The notes beneath the pieces were generated by a model that was not told the DNA's origin, did not search any database, and was given only the letters and a program-made list of their open reading frames with translations. The position numbers and the translations under genes are program-made. A stretch of DNA of 59,993 nt, taken from Thermoproteota archaeon (lineage in GTDB: Archaea; Thermoproteota; Nitrososphaeria_A; Caldarchaeales; Calditenuaceae). The stretch lies in contig JAUQPZ010000001.1 in the NCBI GenBank assembly GCA_030550155.1, positions 64,974 through 124,966 on the forward strand. The letters are read 5' to 3'. Positions 48,401 through 57,992 of the stretch are shown here, in pieces; position 1 is the stretch's first letter; the number at the start of each line of letters is the position of its first letter.

Positions 48401-49861
48401 ATGCACAGATCTGACAGAGATGTCTCCGCGTTTCGCGCTAGATGTCAGGAGGCGTCAGACCTGATTTTTAGTGAGGCCTCGCAGGGTAGAGAGATTTTAG
48501 TCGTTGGACATAACGACGCGGATGGGCTATCCTCGATAGGTATCGTCTCAGGCGCGCTTCTCGAGATCGGGGCCAAATTTATCTCAAGAAGCGTCTTTCG
48601 CATCGATGAGTTTTTCGAGACAACGGCAGAACATGGTGGAAGGCTGATTACCTTGGTAGACATGGGGAGCGGCAGCTTGAGCGAGTTAAGAGAACGACTC
48701 GGAGAAGCGAGGCTGGTGATAATCGATCATCACCCTCCTGAGCAGTGTGAGTTAGGTGAGAACTGGCTGCTTGTCAATCCACATCTTTACGGGATTGATG
48801 GAGAGAATGAGGTTAGCGCGGCTGGGGTGGCTTATTTCGTTATCCGGACCCTCATTGCCGAGGCGCACAGATACTCTGCATTGGCTGTCGTGGGTGCGCT
48901 CGGCGACCTACAAGATAAAGGAGAGAAGAGAAAGCTCGTTGGCCTTAACGAGGAGATCGTGTCGGAGGCCGTCAAAAACAATTGGCTCTCGGTCTCTGAA
49001 GACTTCATCTTTCACGGTAGAGGTTTCAAGCCTATACACCAAGCAATTGCGAGTACACAGTCACCATTCCTTCCAGGGCTCAGCGGAGACGAGGCGGCAA
49101 GCCTCTCACTTCTCGTTGACGCAGGAATAGAGCTGAGGAACGGCGACAAGTGGAGAACGGTCTCGGACCTATCTGAAGAGGAGAAGAGCAGGCTCTACAA
49201 CGCCGTAGTAACATACTTGGCGAAGAATAATCATTCAACAGAGGTTGCGCGGGACCTGATCGGCACCATATATGAGCTGGTAAACGAGGAGGAGTCTTCG
49301 GGGCTCAGGGATGCCAGAGAGTTTTCGCACCTGCTTAATGCCTGCGGCAAGACTGGTAACGCGTGGCTCGGAATATCTGTCGCCTTAGGTTTTAGGGGGT
49401 GGGTTCTGAGAGAGGCGCAGAAGGTCGTGGAGAATTATAGGTCGATTCTTAAGAGGAGCTTAGAGACTGCGTCTAAAAGCCTTGAACAGATGCATCACTC
49501 CATCGTCCTGCGGGTAGGCTCTGAGATAGACGTGAGGCAGGTCAGTTCCGTGGCCTCGATCGTTTCGTCTTCAAAACTGATTCCTCCCGACAAACCCCTC
49601 ATTGTTGTGGGGCAGGAGGGGTCGATCGCGAAGGTCTCGGCCCGCGCCTCTCCAAAGCTCGTGGCGATGGGGCTAAATCTAGGCGACATAATGAAGGAAG
49701 CGGCTTTGAAGTTCTCGGGGAGGGGTGGCGGGCACAAGATAGCGGCGGGCGCGGAGATTCCGGCTGACAGGCTGACACTCTTCTTGTTCGAAGTGGATAA
49801 CATGGTAGGAGCGGCGCTGAGCGTCTCCAAGAAGCAGATTACGTTGGACGATGGGGCTTGA
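48401..49861 (+). CDS. DHH-family phosphoesterase, archaeal RecJ-like nuclease
   Basis: 486 aa; VVGHNDADGLSSIGI, VDMGSGS, VIIDHHPPE, C-terminal DHHA1 GRGGGHKIAAGAEIP. Confidence 0.9.
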   Translation: MHRSDRDVSAFRARCQEASDLIFSEASQGREILVVGHNDADGLSSIGIVSGALLEIGAKFISRSVFRIDEFFETTAEHGGRLITLVDMGSGSLSELRERLGEARLVIIDHHPPEQCELGENWLLVNPHLYGIDGENEVSAAGVAYFVIRTLIAEAHRYSALAVVGALGDLQDKGEKRKLVGLNEEIVSEAVKNNWLSVSEDFIFHGRGFKPIHQAIASTQSPFLPGLSGDEAASLSLLVDAGIELRNGDKWRTVSDLSEEEKSRLYNAVVTYLAKNNHSTEVARDLIGTIYELVNEEESSGLRDAREFSHLLNACGKTGNAWLGISVALGFRGWVLREAQKVVENYRSILKRSLETASKSLEQMHHSIVLRVGSEIDVRQVSSVASIVSSSKLIPPDKPLIVVGQEGSIAKVSARASPKLVAMGLNLGDIMKEAALKFSGRGGGHKIAAGAEIPADRLTLFLFEVDNMVGAALSVSKKQITLDDGA

Positions 49862-50142
49862 GGTACGAGGCTACCCTCCGCGTAAGGTTCTGTGACCAGA
49901 GGGAGGCCGAGATAGCGGACTTAGCGCTATCACCTGATAACAAGCCCCTACCCAAAGGGTTGAGTATCAGCGTTGAGAGGAGGGGGGTGGAGCTGTCCTA
50001 TAAAATCTCGTGCGAGGACAGACCCTTAGAATCCCTTATAGCCACATTAGATGACATAGCTCAAGCCCTGATACTGGTCGAGCGCAACACCTGTAACAGC
50101 TACTGCGCGGGCCGTGAAGGGAGGCCTGAGCATGGCGGGTAG
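49858..50142 (+). CDS. pcc1: KEOPS subunit Pcc1-like protein
   Basis: 94 aa; position between RecJ-like and S3Ae genes; Pcc1-like LSISVERRGVELSYKISCEDRPLESLIATLDDIAQALILVE. Confidence 0.75.
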   Translation: MRYEATLRVRFCDQREAEIADLALSPDNKPLPKGLSISVERRGVELSYKISCEDRPLESLIATLDDIAQALILVERNTCNSYCAGREGRPEHGG

Positions 50143-50195
50143 AGACGGAGTTATCCTTAAAACGTTGAGTTGAGACGTTAGGTGCAAGGACAGAA

Positions 50196-50822
50196 ATGTC
50201 GTCAAAAAAAGCAGCAGCGAAGGGCGTCAAGTCGGAGTACATAATCAAGGCGCCACCTTACTTCGGCGAGAGAGTCATAGGCTTGACATTCACCGATGAG
50301 CCATCAAAGCTCCTGAACAGGACCACAAAAGTCAGCCTCTACACCTTGACAGACGACCCGACAAAGCAGTATCTTTTAGTGAAGTTCCAGATAGTAAGAG
50401 TTACGGGCAACACCGCCGAGACCATATTCTACGGCCACGAGTACGATAGAGAATATCTCAAGAGCCTCCTCAGGCGCGGAAGCAGCAGAATAGATGGCTT
50501 CTACGATGTCGAGACAGCTGATGGATACAGGCTTCGAGTCCAGTGCACGGTCTTCACCCAGAAGAGGGCGAGGTCGGGCAAAAAGACAGCTATCAGGCAC
50601 ATCATGAATAACGTTGTAAAGGCTGAGAGCAAAAGGCTTGAGCTTGGCCAGCTAGCTCAAGAGATGGTGTTGGGAAAAACAGCCTCAGACATCTATAACG
50701 AGTTGAAGAAGATACTCATACCCCGCCACGTAGGCGTGGTGAAGTCTAAGGTTCTCTCAAAGCCTCAGCAGATAGCAGCCACGAAAGAGGCTGCCGCGAC
50801 GGAGGCAATGAACGCGACCTAA
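50196..50822 (+). CDS. rps3ae: 30S ribosomal protein S3Ae (eS1)
   Basis: 208 aa; IIKAPPYFGERVIGLTFTDEPSKLLNRTTKVSLYTLTDDPTKQYLLVKFQI. Confidence 0.93.
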   Translation: MSSKKAAAKGVKSEYIIKAPPYFGERVIGLTFTDEPSKLLNRTTKVSLYTLTDDPTKQYLLVKFQIVRVTGNTAETIFYGHEYDREYLKSLLRRGSSRIDGFYDVETADGYRLRVQCTVFTQKRARSGKKTAIRHIMNNVVKAESKRLELGQLAQEMVLGKTASDIYNELKKILIPRHVGVVKSKVLSKPQQIAATKEAAATEAMNAT

Positions 50823-51184
50823 CGCGTATTATCTTCACGACTGGCAGTGCCCCTCTTCGGGCCAAGCCGCGAATAAGTCCTAAGATAGTACCCATCCTCT
50901 CTTAAGGGCCCGAAACTCCTTACACCAGTCTCGCAAATCTGTTTCCTCAGCCTCTGAAACTCCTCCTCACATATCTCGCCCCTCTGCCTCAAAAACTCAA
51001 TCACTCCAAGCGCCTCCTCGTCGGTCGTGCATCTCATAATGTAATCTTCGGGACCCGGCATGAATCCCCTAAGAGGCTCCTCCTGCGAATTCTTAACATC
51101 CTCCTCGGAGGGTACTGATTGTTCCAGCTCGTCGGAGAGGGCTGGGAAGAGCCTTTTAAAGTCGCGCTTATCCAAAGGAATCAA
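50819..51184 (-). CDS. Conserved archaeal hypothetical (DUF2095-like)
   Basis: 121 aa; GFMPGPEDYIMRCTTDEEALGVIEFLRQRGEICEEEFQRLRKQICETGVRSFGPLREDGYY. Confidence 0.6.
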   Translation of the reverse strand: MIPLDKRDFKRLFPALSDELEQSVPSEEDVKNSQEEPLRGFMPGPEDYIMRCTTDEEALGVIEFLRQRGEICEEEFQRLRKQICETGVRSFGPLREDGYYLRTYSRLGPKRGTASREDNTR

Positions 51185-51260
51185 ATGGATGCCCAGAGAT
51201 ATCTTGTGTTTCCTTGTATTTAAGTAGGAGTCCCCGTGAAAAGACAGGCTCTCCCCCGCT

Positions 51261-51929
51261 TCACATGCGTTTGAGCAACTGATAAAGGTCGTACTGCTCG
51301 TATATTTCGCCGACCTTGTTCTTCGCCGTGTTTTTGTAGACTCCGCTAAGCCGCTTATCTTCGAGAAGCGCTATCTCATCCGCCAGGTATAATGCTTCGA
51401 AGGGGTCATGGGTCACATAGAGTATCGGCACCTCGATATTGTTAACAAGTTCGAGCACTGTTCTCTTGTTGGGCCAGTCTAGGTTGGCGCAGGGCTCATC
51501 CATGAGGAGGGCTCGAGGATTTTTTAGCAGGGCTGTCGCGATGGTGAGTAGCTGTGTCTCGCCGATAGAGAGGCTTCTCTTCTCAATCAGGCTTTGAAGC
51601 CCCAGCTTTGCGACAATAGGCCTATAGTCGCTGCCATGGATTCTTGAGAAGAATTCGAGCTGGCGGAGAGGAGATAGGGGGAGCCTTATGAGCCTCTGAG
51701 GAATGTATCCCAGCGGCCTCTCTTCTGGAGGCAGGTTAGAGATGTTCACGCCATCTATGAGTGTTCGTCCGCGAACAGCCTTTGAGAACCCCATCAGGTA
51801 TTTGAGAAGCGTCGACTTTCCTGCACCGTTTCTACCGAGTAATACCGTTTTACGCTCTACGCGGAGATACTCAATCTCCAACCTGAACCCATCCCTGACT
51901 ATTAGGAGGTCATGAATCTCTAAGGCCAC
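51261..51929 (-). CDS. ABC transporter ATPase, tungstate/molybdate type
   Basis: 222 aa; LLGRNGAGKSTLLKYLMG, SIGETQLLTIATALLKNPRALLMDEPCANLD. Confidence 0.87.
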   Translation of the reverse strand: MALEIHDLLIVRDGFRLEIEYLRVERKTVLLGRNGAGKSTLLKYLMGFSKAVRGRTLIDGVNISNLPPEERPLGYIPQRLIRLPLSPLRQLEFFSRIHGSDYRPIVAKLGLQSLIEKRSLSIGETQLLTIATALLKNPRALLMDEPCANLDWPNKRTVLELVNNIEVPILYVTHDPFEALYLADEIALLEDKRLSGVYKNTAKNKVGEIYEQYDLYQLLKRM

Positions 51930-52611
51930 CCTCGACCACCACGCTTACAAACGTCAATATCAGGGCCATTCCAAGAAGTATGAGCGAGGCTGAGATAACA
52001 GCGGCGGGCCCTGTCTTAAGAAACTCCTCAAAGACGTATATGCCTACTGTCTGCGGCCTTTGCGCAACTATCAGGAGAACACCGAGCTCGGAGAAGGCTC
52101 TGAACCAAGATAACAGAGCGGCAAGTAGAATGCTGATAGGAGACTCTTTCACGTAGAACCACTGGAGCCTGAAGCCCTTAACACCCATGCTTCTCAGGTA
52201 CTGCTCGAGCTCGACGCCCTGGGCTGCGAAAGAGGCCCTCATCACGCCGACCCCCACTGGGCACGAGACGATGAACATACCGATGAGTATTGCAGCACTC
52301 GTGTCTGTCAAGTTGAGGTTAAATATGATTGGCGAGAGCAGAACCCCTATCGCCGTGTGTGGTACGGCGATGGTGGCCAGAACCAGCGGTGTAAAGAATT
52401 TTCCAACCTTCCTAAACGTAAAGGCGTACCCAAGTATGAGCGAGGTTGGAACCACCAGAAGTGTGGATAACGTTGAGTGCAACGCTGTTGAGGTGACGAC
52501 CTCCACGAACCTGGGTGACGGGGCCTGACCATAAACTATGAAGCCAGGAATCGCCAGCACGAGAAAGTATATCGAAGAGATAACCAGTGCTGCCACTAGC
52601 ACCTTATCCAT
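51910..52611 (-). CDS. ABC transporter permease, tungstate/molybdate type
   Basis: 233 aa multi-TM; EAA-like loop LEQYLRSMGVKGFRLQWFYVKESPISILLAALLSWFRAFSELGVLLIV. Confidence 0.87.
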   Translation of the reverse strand: MDKVLVAALVISSIYFLVLAIPGFIVYGQAPSPRFVEVVTSTALHSTLSTLLVVPTSLILGYAFTFRKVGKFFTPLVLATIAVPHTAIGVLLSPIIFNLNLTDTSAAILIGMFIVSCPVGVGVMRASFAAQGVELEQYLRSMGVKGFRLQWFYVKESPISILLAALLSWFRAFSELGVLLIVAQRPQTVGIYVFEEFLKTGPAAVISASLILLGMALILTFVSVVVEGGLRDS

Positions 52612-53482
52612 TCCTCATCAACAACCCATATTTTGAGAAGTCTAAACGGCTCATAGTCATGAGCAACTCATCACCACTCGATGTGAACGAAGCGGCGAAT
52701 GCGCGGAAAGCCTTAACATCAATTTCCCCCGACTCTACGATTACTGTGAAGTTAATAGGCGGGTCCTCCGAAAAGTCTATCTCGGCAGGCATATCGAAGG
52801 CTCTGAAGCGCTCCGCGTATTTTCGCGAGATTATGAAAGGTGTGTGAGAGAAGATACAGTCAACTGCCCCACCCTCCAGCAACGCACCCACACCAGCCAG
52901 ATCATCCCTCGCGATGAACCGGCCTCTAGCATGAAATTCCCGGGCGTCAATCACCACTCTGTTGCTCGCCTGGTCATAGTCATAGGTGATGTTCAAATAA
53001 TTGCTTACTTCGTCAAGCGATAATAGATTATGCTTCACCGACAGCCAATATAATGCAGCAAGTGCCCTATAGCCGATGGGGGCGATGTTGGGGTTTGCAA
53101 CACCTACTCTAACCCTCCCGATGTCACTAACAGAGTAGTTGCCGGTGCAGACAAAGTGTAATCTGAAAAAGCCCAAGTCTAAGATCTTACGCGCGTTAAT
53201 CATTTTCAGCAGCTCCCAGTCCACACTCATCAATACATCGGGAGTTCTGCCGGCCTGAATTAGCTTAACGGCCAACACGCTCCCAAGAGAACGTATATCG
53301 ACACGGTCTGGACCATAGGCTCGCGCAGCGTCTTCAACAACTCCTGCCAAGGTTGGTGCAGCGTAAACAACTACACGGCCAGCCTCATCCCCGCTGTTGA
53401 ATGCAAGTATGATAGCTGAAAACACCACCGCGACCACGATCACGGAAGCGCCCAAGACGGACAATAGGGTAGTTTTACGCAA
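52604..53482 (-). CDS. ABC transporter substrate-binding protein, tungstate/molybdate type
   Basis: N-terminal TM anchor; VVVYAAPTLAGVVEDAARAYGPDRV...DVLMSVDWELLKMI. Track start 53653 overlaps the divergent gene; TTG ~53482 preferred. Confidence 0.82.
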   Translation of the reverse strand: MRKTTLLSVLGASVIVVAVVFSAIILAFNSGDEAGRVVVYAAPTLAGVVEDAARAYGPDRVDIRSLGSVLAVKLIQAGRTPDVLMSVDWELLKMINARKILDLGFFRLHFVCTGNYSVSDIGRVRVGVANPNIAPIGYRALAALYWLSVKHNLLSLDEVSNYLNITYDYDQASNRVVIDAREFHARGRFIARDDLAGVGALLEGGAVDCIFSHTPFIISRKYAERFRAFDMPAEIDFSEDPPINFTVIVESGEIDVKAFRAFAASFTSSGDELLMTMSRLDFSKYGLLMRNG

Positions 53483-53542
53483 CGCGGGGGTAGGAGAGTT
53501 CCTAAAATATTTAAGTTTAGGACAGGTTTTACACATCGGTCC

Positions 53543-54112
53543 ATGTCGGTTACAGAGATAAGCAATGGAAAAGTCATCGTGAAGCTTGGAGACGGAGGGT
53601 CGCTTAAAGTTGGCATCGCATACTTTGAGCTCCTCGACGGTGTGAGAAGGCATGGGTCTGTTAGCCAGGCGTGCAGGGAGGCCGGAGTGACCCTGAAGAC
53701 GGGGTTGAAGTGGATAGGATATCTGGAGGCTAGGCTCGGCTTTAAGCTCGTTGAGGCGCGGCGCGGCGGCAAGGGAGGAGGCGGGAGCTCACTTACCGAG
53801 CGGGCCATCAAGCTGCTTCAGGGCTATTACTCCGCAAGGTCAGCGACTAGGCCTGGATTCCTAACGACTTTCCTCGAGAGTATAACGAGCGCCAGAAATA
53901 TTATTAGATGTAGGGTCAAGTCTGTTAGAAGATCCGAGCTATTGAGTCTAATTGAGGTGGAGCCCGAGCCTAATCAGAGCCTTAAGGCCCTGCTAACAAC
54001 GGAGAGCCTCGAGCGGTTAAAAATTCGCGAGGGAGTGGAGGTTCTGGCGATAATAAAGTCAACAGAGGTGTTAATAGCGTCCGTCAACCTCATCAAAGAT
54101 GACGGCCGCTAA
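53543..54112 (+). CDS. ModE-like regulator (LysR-type HTH plus TOBE/Mop-like domain)
   Basis: 189 aa; YFELLDGVRRHGSVSQACREAGVTLKTGLKWIGYLEARLGFKLVEARRGGKGGGGSSLTERA; C-terminal TOBE-like IIRCRVKSVRRSELLSLIEVE. Confidence 0.87.
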   Translation: MSVTEISNGKVIVKLGDGGSLKVGIAYFELLDGVRRHGSVSQACREAGVTLKTGLKWIGYLEARLGFKLVEARRGGKGGGGSSLTERAIKLLQGYYSARSATRPGFLTTFLESITSARNIIRCRVKSVRRSELLSLIEVEPEPNQSLKALLTTESLERLKIREGVEVLAIIKSTEVLIASVNLIKDDGR

Positions 54113-54126
54113 ATCGGAGAATTTTC

Positions 54127-55899
54127 CTACGCCACTATCGCGGCCTTTAAGCCTTCAATCTCAGACCTTGCCCTGGCTTCAAGCTCGTCTATTTTCTCCA
54201 GCTCCTCGTTTTTCACGGTGTATTTGACCCTCAGCATGTCTGAGATGACTTCGAGTGCGCGCAGCTGCTCGAGTTTGACGCCTCTCCTGATTGCGGATAG
54301 GGCTTGGTCATAGAAGTTCACGAACATTTTCAGCATCTTATATTGCTTCTGAGGGCTACAGTAGGAGTCAACCTCGTCGTAGGCGCTCTGCTGTAGGAAT
54401 CCTTCTCTCACCATCCTAGCGGCGTCGAGAATTAGGTTCTCCTCATCGGCTAGTGCCTCCGGGCCCAAAAGCCTGACCAACTCCAGGAGCTCCTCCTCCC
54501 TTCTCAAGATGCTGTAAAGCTTGACACGGGTTTCGTACCAGTCTTTGGCAACGTTCCCCCACCATTCTTTAACGGTGTCCACATATGCAGAGTAGCTCAT
54601 TATCCAGTTTACCGCGGGATAGTGCCTTGTGTATGCGAGGCTTGGGTCTAGAGCCCAGAACACCCTCACGAATCTTAGAGTGTGCGTTGTCACGGGCTCT
54701 GTGAAGTCTCCGCCGGGCGGCGACACCGCCCCAACGATAGTGAGACTGCCAACTCTGCTCGGCTCTCCAAGAACCTCAACTCTTCCGGCACGCTCATAAA
54801 ACTCTGCGAGCCTACTGCCAAGATAGCTAGGATAGCCCTCCTCCGCGGGCATCTCCTCGAGCCTCCCACTAATCTCCCTCAACGCTTCTGCCCACCTACT
54901 CGTCGAGTCAGCGACGAGAAGAACATCATACCCCATATCCCTGTAATATTCGGCGATGGCGGCACCCGTGTAGATGCTGGCCTCCCTTGCTGAGACAGGC
55001 ATATTACTCGTGTTGGCTATCAAGATTGTCCTCTCCATTAGTGGGCGATTGGTATAAGGGTCCGTCAGGCGGGGAAACTCTTTTAAGACCTCCGCCTCCT
55101 CGTTCCCCCTCTCCCCACAGCCGACATGTAGAATCATCCTAGCGTCGCTCCACTTGGCAAGTTGGTGCAGAGTAACAGTCTTCCCCGTTCCAAAGGCCCC
55201 CGGAATACACCCCGTCCCACCCTTCGCCATCGGAAAGAGCGTGTCCAGCACACGCTGGCCAGTCACCAGTGGGATTATCGGGTCGAGCCTTCTCTTGAAT
55301 GGGCGTGGAGTTCTAACAGGCCAGGCATGGGCCATGAAGATCTTAGCGACGCCATCACTGTTCTCCAGCTCGGCGATAGGCTCCTGGACCGTGTAATCCC
55401 CCTCAGGAGCCACATACTTGAGAGTACCCGGCTTAAAATCGGGCGGGACCATAATAAGCGTCTTGATCAAGGGGGTTTCCTGAACCTCGCCAATCACCGT
55501 CCCCGGCTCAGCCTTTACACCGGGCTTGACTACAGGCTGAAACCTCCACTTCTTTTCCAGCGAGATCGCTGGAACTGATATGCCCCTCTTGATGAAGGCG
55601 CCCGCCTGCTCAGCTATCCTGTTCAACGGCCGCTGCACACCGTCGTAGATGCTGCCGATGACTCCGGGGCCTAAGGTTACGGAAAGAGGCCTACCTGTGC
55701 AGACGACCTCTTCCCCAGGAGATAGGCCCGATGTGTTCTCGTAAACTTGAATGTATGCGGAGTCACCGCTAAGCCTGATTACCTCGCCCACAAGCCTGTC
55801 CTCGCCGACAAAGACCATCTCATACATCTTCGCCCCAACCATCCCCTCGGCCTTAACAGTCGGCCCCGAGATCCAAGCGACTCTCCTGCTTGCCGGCAT
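54127..55899 (-). CDS. atpA: A/V-type ATP synthase subunit A
   Basis: 590 aa; [90 protein letters not shown]. Confidence 0.97.
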   Translation of the reverse strand: MPASRRVAWISGPTVKAEGMVGAKMYEMVFVGEDRLVGEVIRLSGDSAYIQVYENTSGLSPGEEVVCTGRPLSVTLGPGVIGSIYDGVQRPLNRIAEQAGAFIKRGISVPAISLEKKWRFQPVVKPGVKAEPGTVIGEVQETPLIKTLIMVPPDFKPGTLKYVAPEGDYTVQEPIAELENSDGVAKIFMAHAWPVRTPRPFKRRLDPIIPLVTGQRVLDTLFPMAKGGTGCIPGAFGTGKTVTLHQLAKWSDARMILHVGCGERGNEEAEVLKEFPRLTDPYTNRPLMERTILIANTSNMPVSAREASIYTGAAIAEYYRDMGYDVLLVADSTSRWAEALREISGRLEEMPAEEGYPSYLGSRLAEFYERAGRVEVLGEPSRVGSLTIVGAVSPPGGDFTEPVTTHTLRFVRVFWALDPSLAYTRHYPAVNWIMSYSAYVDTVKEWWGNVAKDWYETRVKLYSILRREEELLELVRLLGPEALADEENLILDAARMVREGFLQQSAYDEVDSYCSPQKQYKMLKMFVNFYDQALSAIRRGVKLEQLRALEVISDMLRVKYTVKNEELEKIDELEARARSEIEGLKAAIVA

Positions 55900-55964
55900 G
55901 ACCGAGTCTTATGATGCCACCCAGCTAAAAAACTTTGATCGACACCGAGAGAAGGTTGTAGAAA

Positions 55965-56573
55965 TTAGGGGGGTAAGATGCGTCTGAGTATCTCACGCCT
56001 AATTTCTCCTCGCATCCTTTCAAGCCTAGCCTCCACTGTGTTATCAAAGATTACTGAACCATCCCTGTTCCTAACCCTCACTCCACCAACGCTCTCGAGG
56101 GCACTAGTGGAGAGAGTTATCTTCACTCCTAACTCTCTACCGACCTCTCTAACAGCCTCGTTCACCAGACTTATATCATCCTTAGCAGGCTCTACAACAA
56201 CATCATCGTCTCCAACAATCTCTATCGCCTCCCGTAGGAGAGCTTTAACGGCGAACGTATAGTCTCGCGACTCTTTGAGAGAAGATATCTTCCTCAGGGC
56301 TTCGCTGACGACCGTATTCACACAGTTCTCAACCGACTCCAGATACTCTCTTCTAGCCTCAAGCGACGCTTGGCTAACAAGCCTCATCCTCGCCGCGTTT
56401 GATTCGCGCTGCAAGGCCTGAGAAGCGGCGGCAGCCTGCCTTCTAAGCTCCTCACCCTCCTCCCTCAGCCTTCTCAGCCCCTCCTCCTCTATCTCTCTGA
56501 TCTTGCTCCTAAACTCCTCCAAAGCCTCTTCTATGACCCCGTTAAGAACATCCTCAAGCCTCAGCGGAGACAT
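55965..56573 (-). CDS. atpE: A/V-type ATP synthase subunit E
   Basis: 202 aa; helical N-terminal stalk, VGGVRVRNRDGSVIFDNTVEARLERMRGEIRREILRRI. Confidence 0.9.
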   Translation of the reverse strand: MSPLRLEDVLNGVIEEALEEFRSKIREIEEEGLRRLREEGEELRRQAAAASQALQRESNAARMRLVSQASLEARREYLESVENCVNTVVSEALRKISSLKESRDYTFAVKALLREAIEIVGDDDVVVEPAKDDISLVNEAVREVGRELGVKITLSTSALESVGGVRVRNRDGSVIFDNTVEARLERMRGEIRREILRRILPP

Positions 56574-56602
56574 AATCTGTAAACCGCAGGGGCAGACCTA
56601 AG

Positions 56603-56899
56603 TTAAATACCTAATATTTTCCGAAGCATCGCCATATAGTCCACTTCCGCCGGCTTCTCTCCCGGCTTCGGGAGAAGATAGACTATGGGCTTCGCAGTTG
56701 TCGAGCTCAGCTGCGCGACACTATTCGTAAATTCTGCGCCATACTCGTCGCTGACAAGAATCAGATCCACATCCTCGTCCCGAACCAGCTCCTGAATTGT
56801 CTTCAACGCTTCACGCCCGTTCTCCGCAACCACCCCGGCCACACCCGCCAGCCTGAACGACGCTACGAAGAGCTTTCCACCAACCGCTACCGCCACCAT
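56603..56899 (-). CDS. atpF: A/V-type ATP synthase subunit F
   Basis: VGGKLFVASFRLAGVAGVVAENGREALKTIQELVRDEDVDLILVSDEYGAEF; likely start MVAVAV at ~56899. Confidence 0.85.
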   Translation of the reverse strand: MVAVAVGGKLFVASFRLAGVAGVVAENGREALKTIQELVRDEDVDLILVSDEYGAEFTNSVAQLSSTTAKPIVYLLPKPGEKPAEVDYMAMLRKILGI

Positions 56900-56926
56900 C
56901 CAAAAAAATCTCCACACCTCCCACAC

Positions 56927-56936
56927 TTTATATTTT
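56927..56936. promoter_or_regulatory. Near-symmetric TATA-like element (TTTATATTTT) between atpF and tRNA-Ala
   Basis: Centre ~30 nt upstream of tRNA-Ala 5' end (+) and ~32 nt upstream of the proposed atpF ATG (-). Confidence 0.4.
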
Positions 56937-56960
56937 CCCCACATCGATGAAAACCCAGAG

Positions 56961-57032
56961 GGGCCGGTAGATCAGCGGCAGATCACCCGGTTTGCACCCG
57001 GGAGGCCGCGGGTTCGAATCCCGCCCGGTCCA
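56961..57032 (+). tRNA. tRNA-Ala (UGC)
   Basis: Acceptor GGGCCGG/CCGGTCC with G3-U70 wobble, anticodon arm CCCGG-TTTGCAC-CCGGG, T arm GCGGG-TTCGAAT-CCCGC. Confidence 0.96.
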
Positions 57033-57157
57033 CCTAACTTTGAACTATCCTTTAGAATCTGGGCCTGTGTCTTATTTGCATGAAACGCCGAAATATATAT
57101 GAGGTAATTCTGGGTCAAAACGAGTTAGAACCAATGAAAAAATTTAGGGGTTGTTAA

Positions 57158-57610
57158 ATGTCAAAGAAAGAGAACAACCTTAACGAAGAGATCCTCAAAG
57201 TTCTGAAAGATATTAAGACGTTTTTAGAGCCGAGGCCTGCGCCGCCAGCTCCACCGCCGCCAAAAGGTTTTTGGAACGAGTTCTTAGACTTCATATCCAA
57301 GTACAAGGTGCTAGGCCTCGCTGTAGCCTTCATCATGGGTGTATATGTGGGCCAGGTCGTTCAGCCTCTTGTTAAAGATATACTAATGCCGATAATTGGG
57401 TTAGCTCTCCCGGGCCTTGGGAAACTATCAATTCTCAGGATAGCAGTCCCGCCGACTGCATTAGATGCTCAAGGAAATCCAGTAGACCCAAACTGGACAG
57501 GACAACTCTTTGGAATCGGAAACTTCCTCGTAGCGATTATAACTTTCATAATAGTATCCTTCGTCATCTTCATTATTGTCAAAATTAGTATGAGATATGG
57601 CATAGAGTAA
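57158..57610 (+). CDS. mscL: Large-conductance mechanosensitive channel-like protein
   Basis: 150 aa; EFLDFISKYKVLGLAVAFIMGVYVGQVVQPLVKDILMPIIG, second TM IGNFLVAIITFIIVSFVIFIIVK. Confidence 0.87.
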   Translation: MSKKENNLNEEILKVLKDIKTFLEPRPAPPAPPPPKGFWNEFLDFISKYKVLGLAVAFIMGVYVGQVVQPLVKDILMPIIGLALPGLGKLSILRIAVPPTALDAQGNPVDPNWTGQLFGIGNFLVAIITFIIVSFVIFIIVKISMRYGIE

Positions 57611-57992
57611 AGATTAAACCACCAACTCCCCTTTTTAACAGTAGTGAATCAACTTAACTGATGAATAATCATACCTTAAATTTGGATCGGATACTAGAAG
57701 CCATCTTATACTCAATTAATTAAGGGTATTAGAACTGGGAGACTTGAGGGTGTCTTTTGGCTGCTTCAAAAATTCCTCGTGCGGACTAGGATGTGTGATG
57801 CGCGATGACGTAACACCAATAGATTTTTAACCTTATATCTACTCGTTCAAGAGTTGTTTCGCGTAATCTATCTCAGTGATTTTGAAGAACCTCTGAGACA
57901 ATTATCACCTCTGAGTCGCAGTTTTTAAGGACTAGTAATGTCAGAATGTTTAAATGCAGCTGCTCTCAGATGACTTCGAGGCGTAAATTGGT

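Noticed and set aside
57640-57990. C/D box sRNA (TGATGA near 57660)
   Set aside because: A C-box-like TGATGA occurs but no properly spaced D/D' CTGA boxes follow within the usual ~60 nt.
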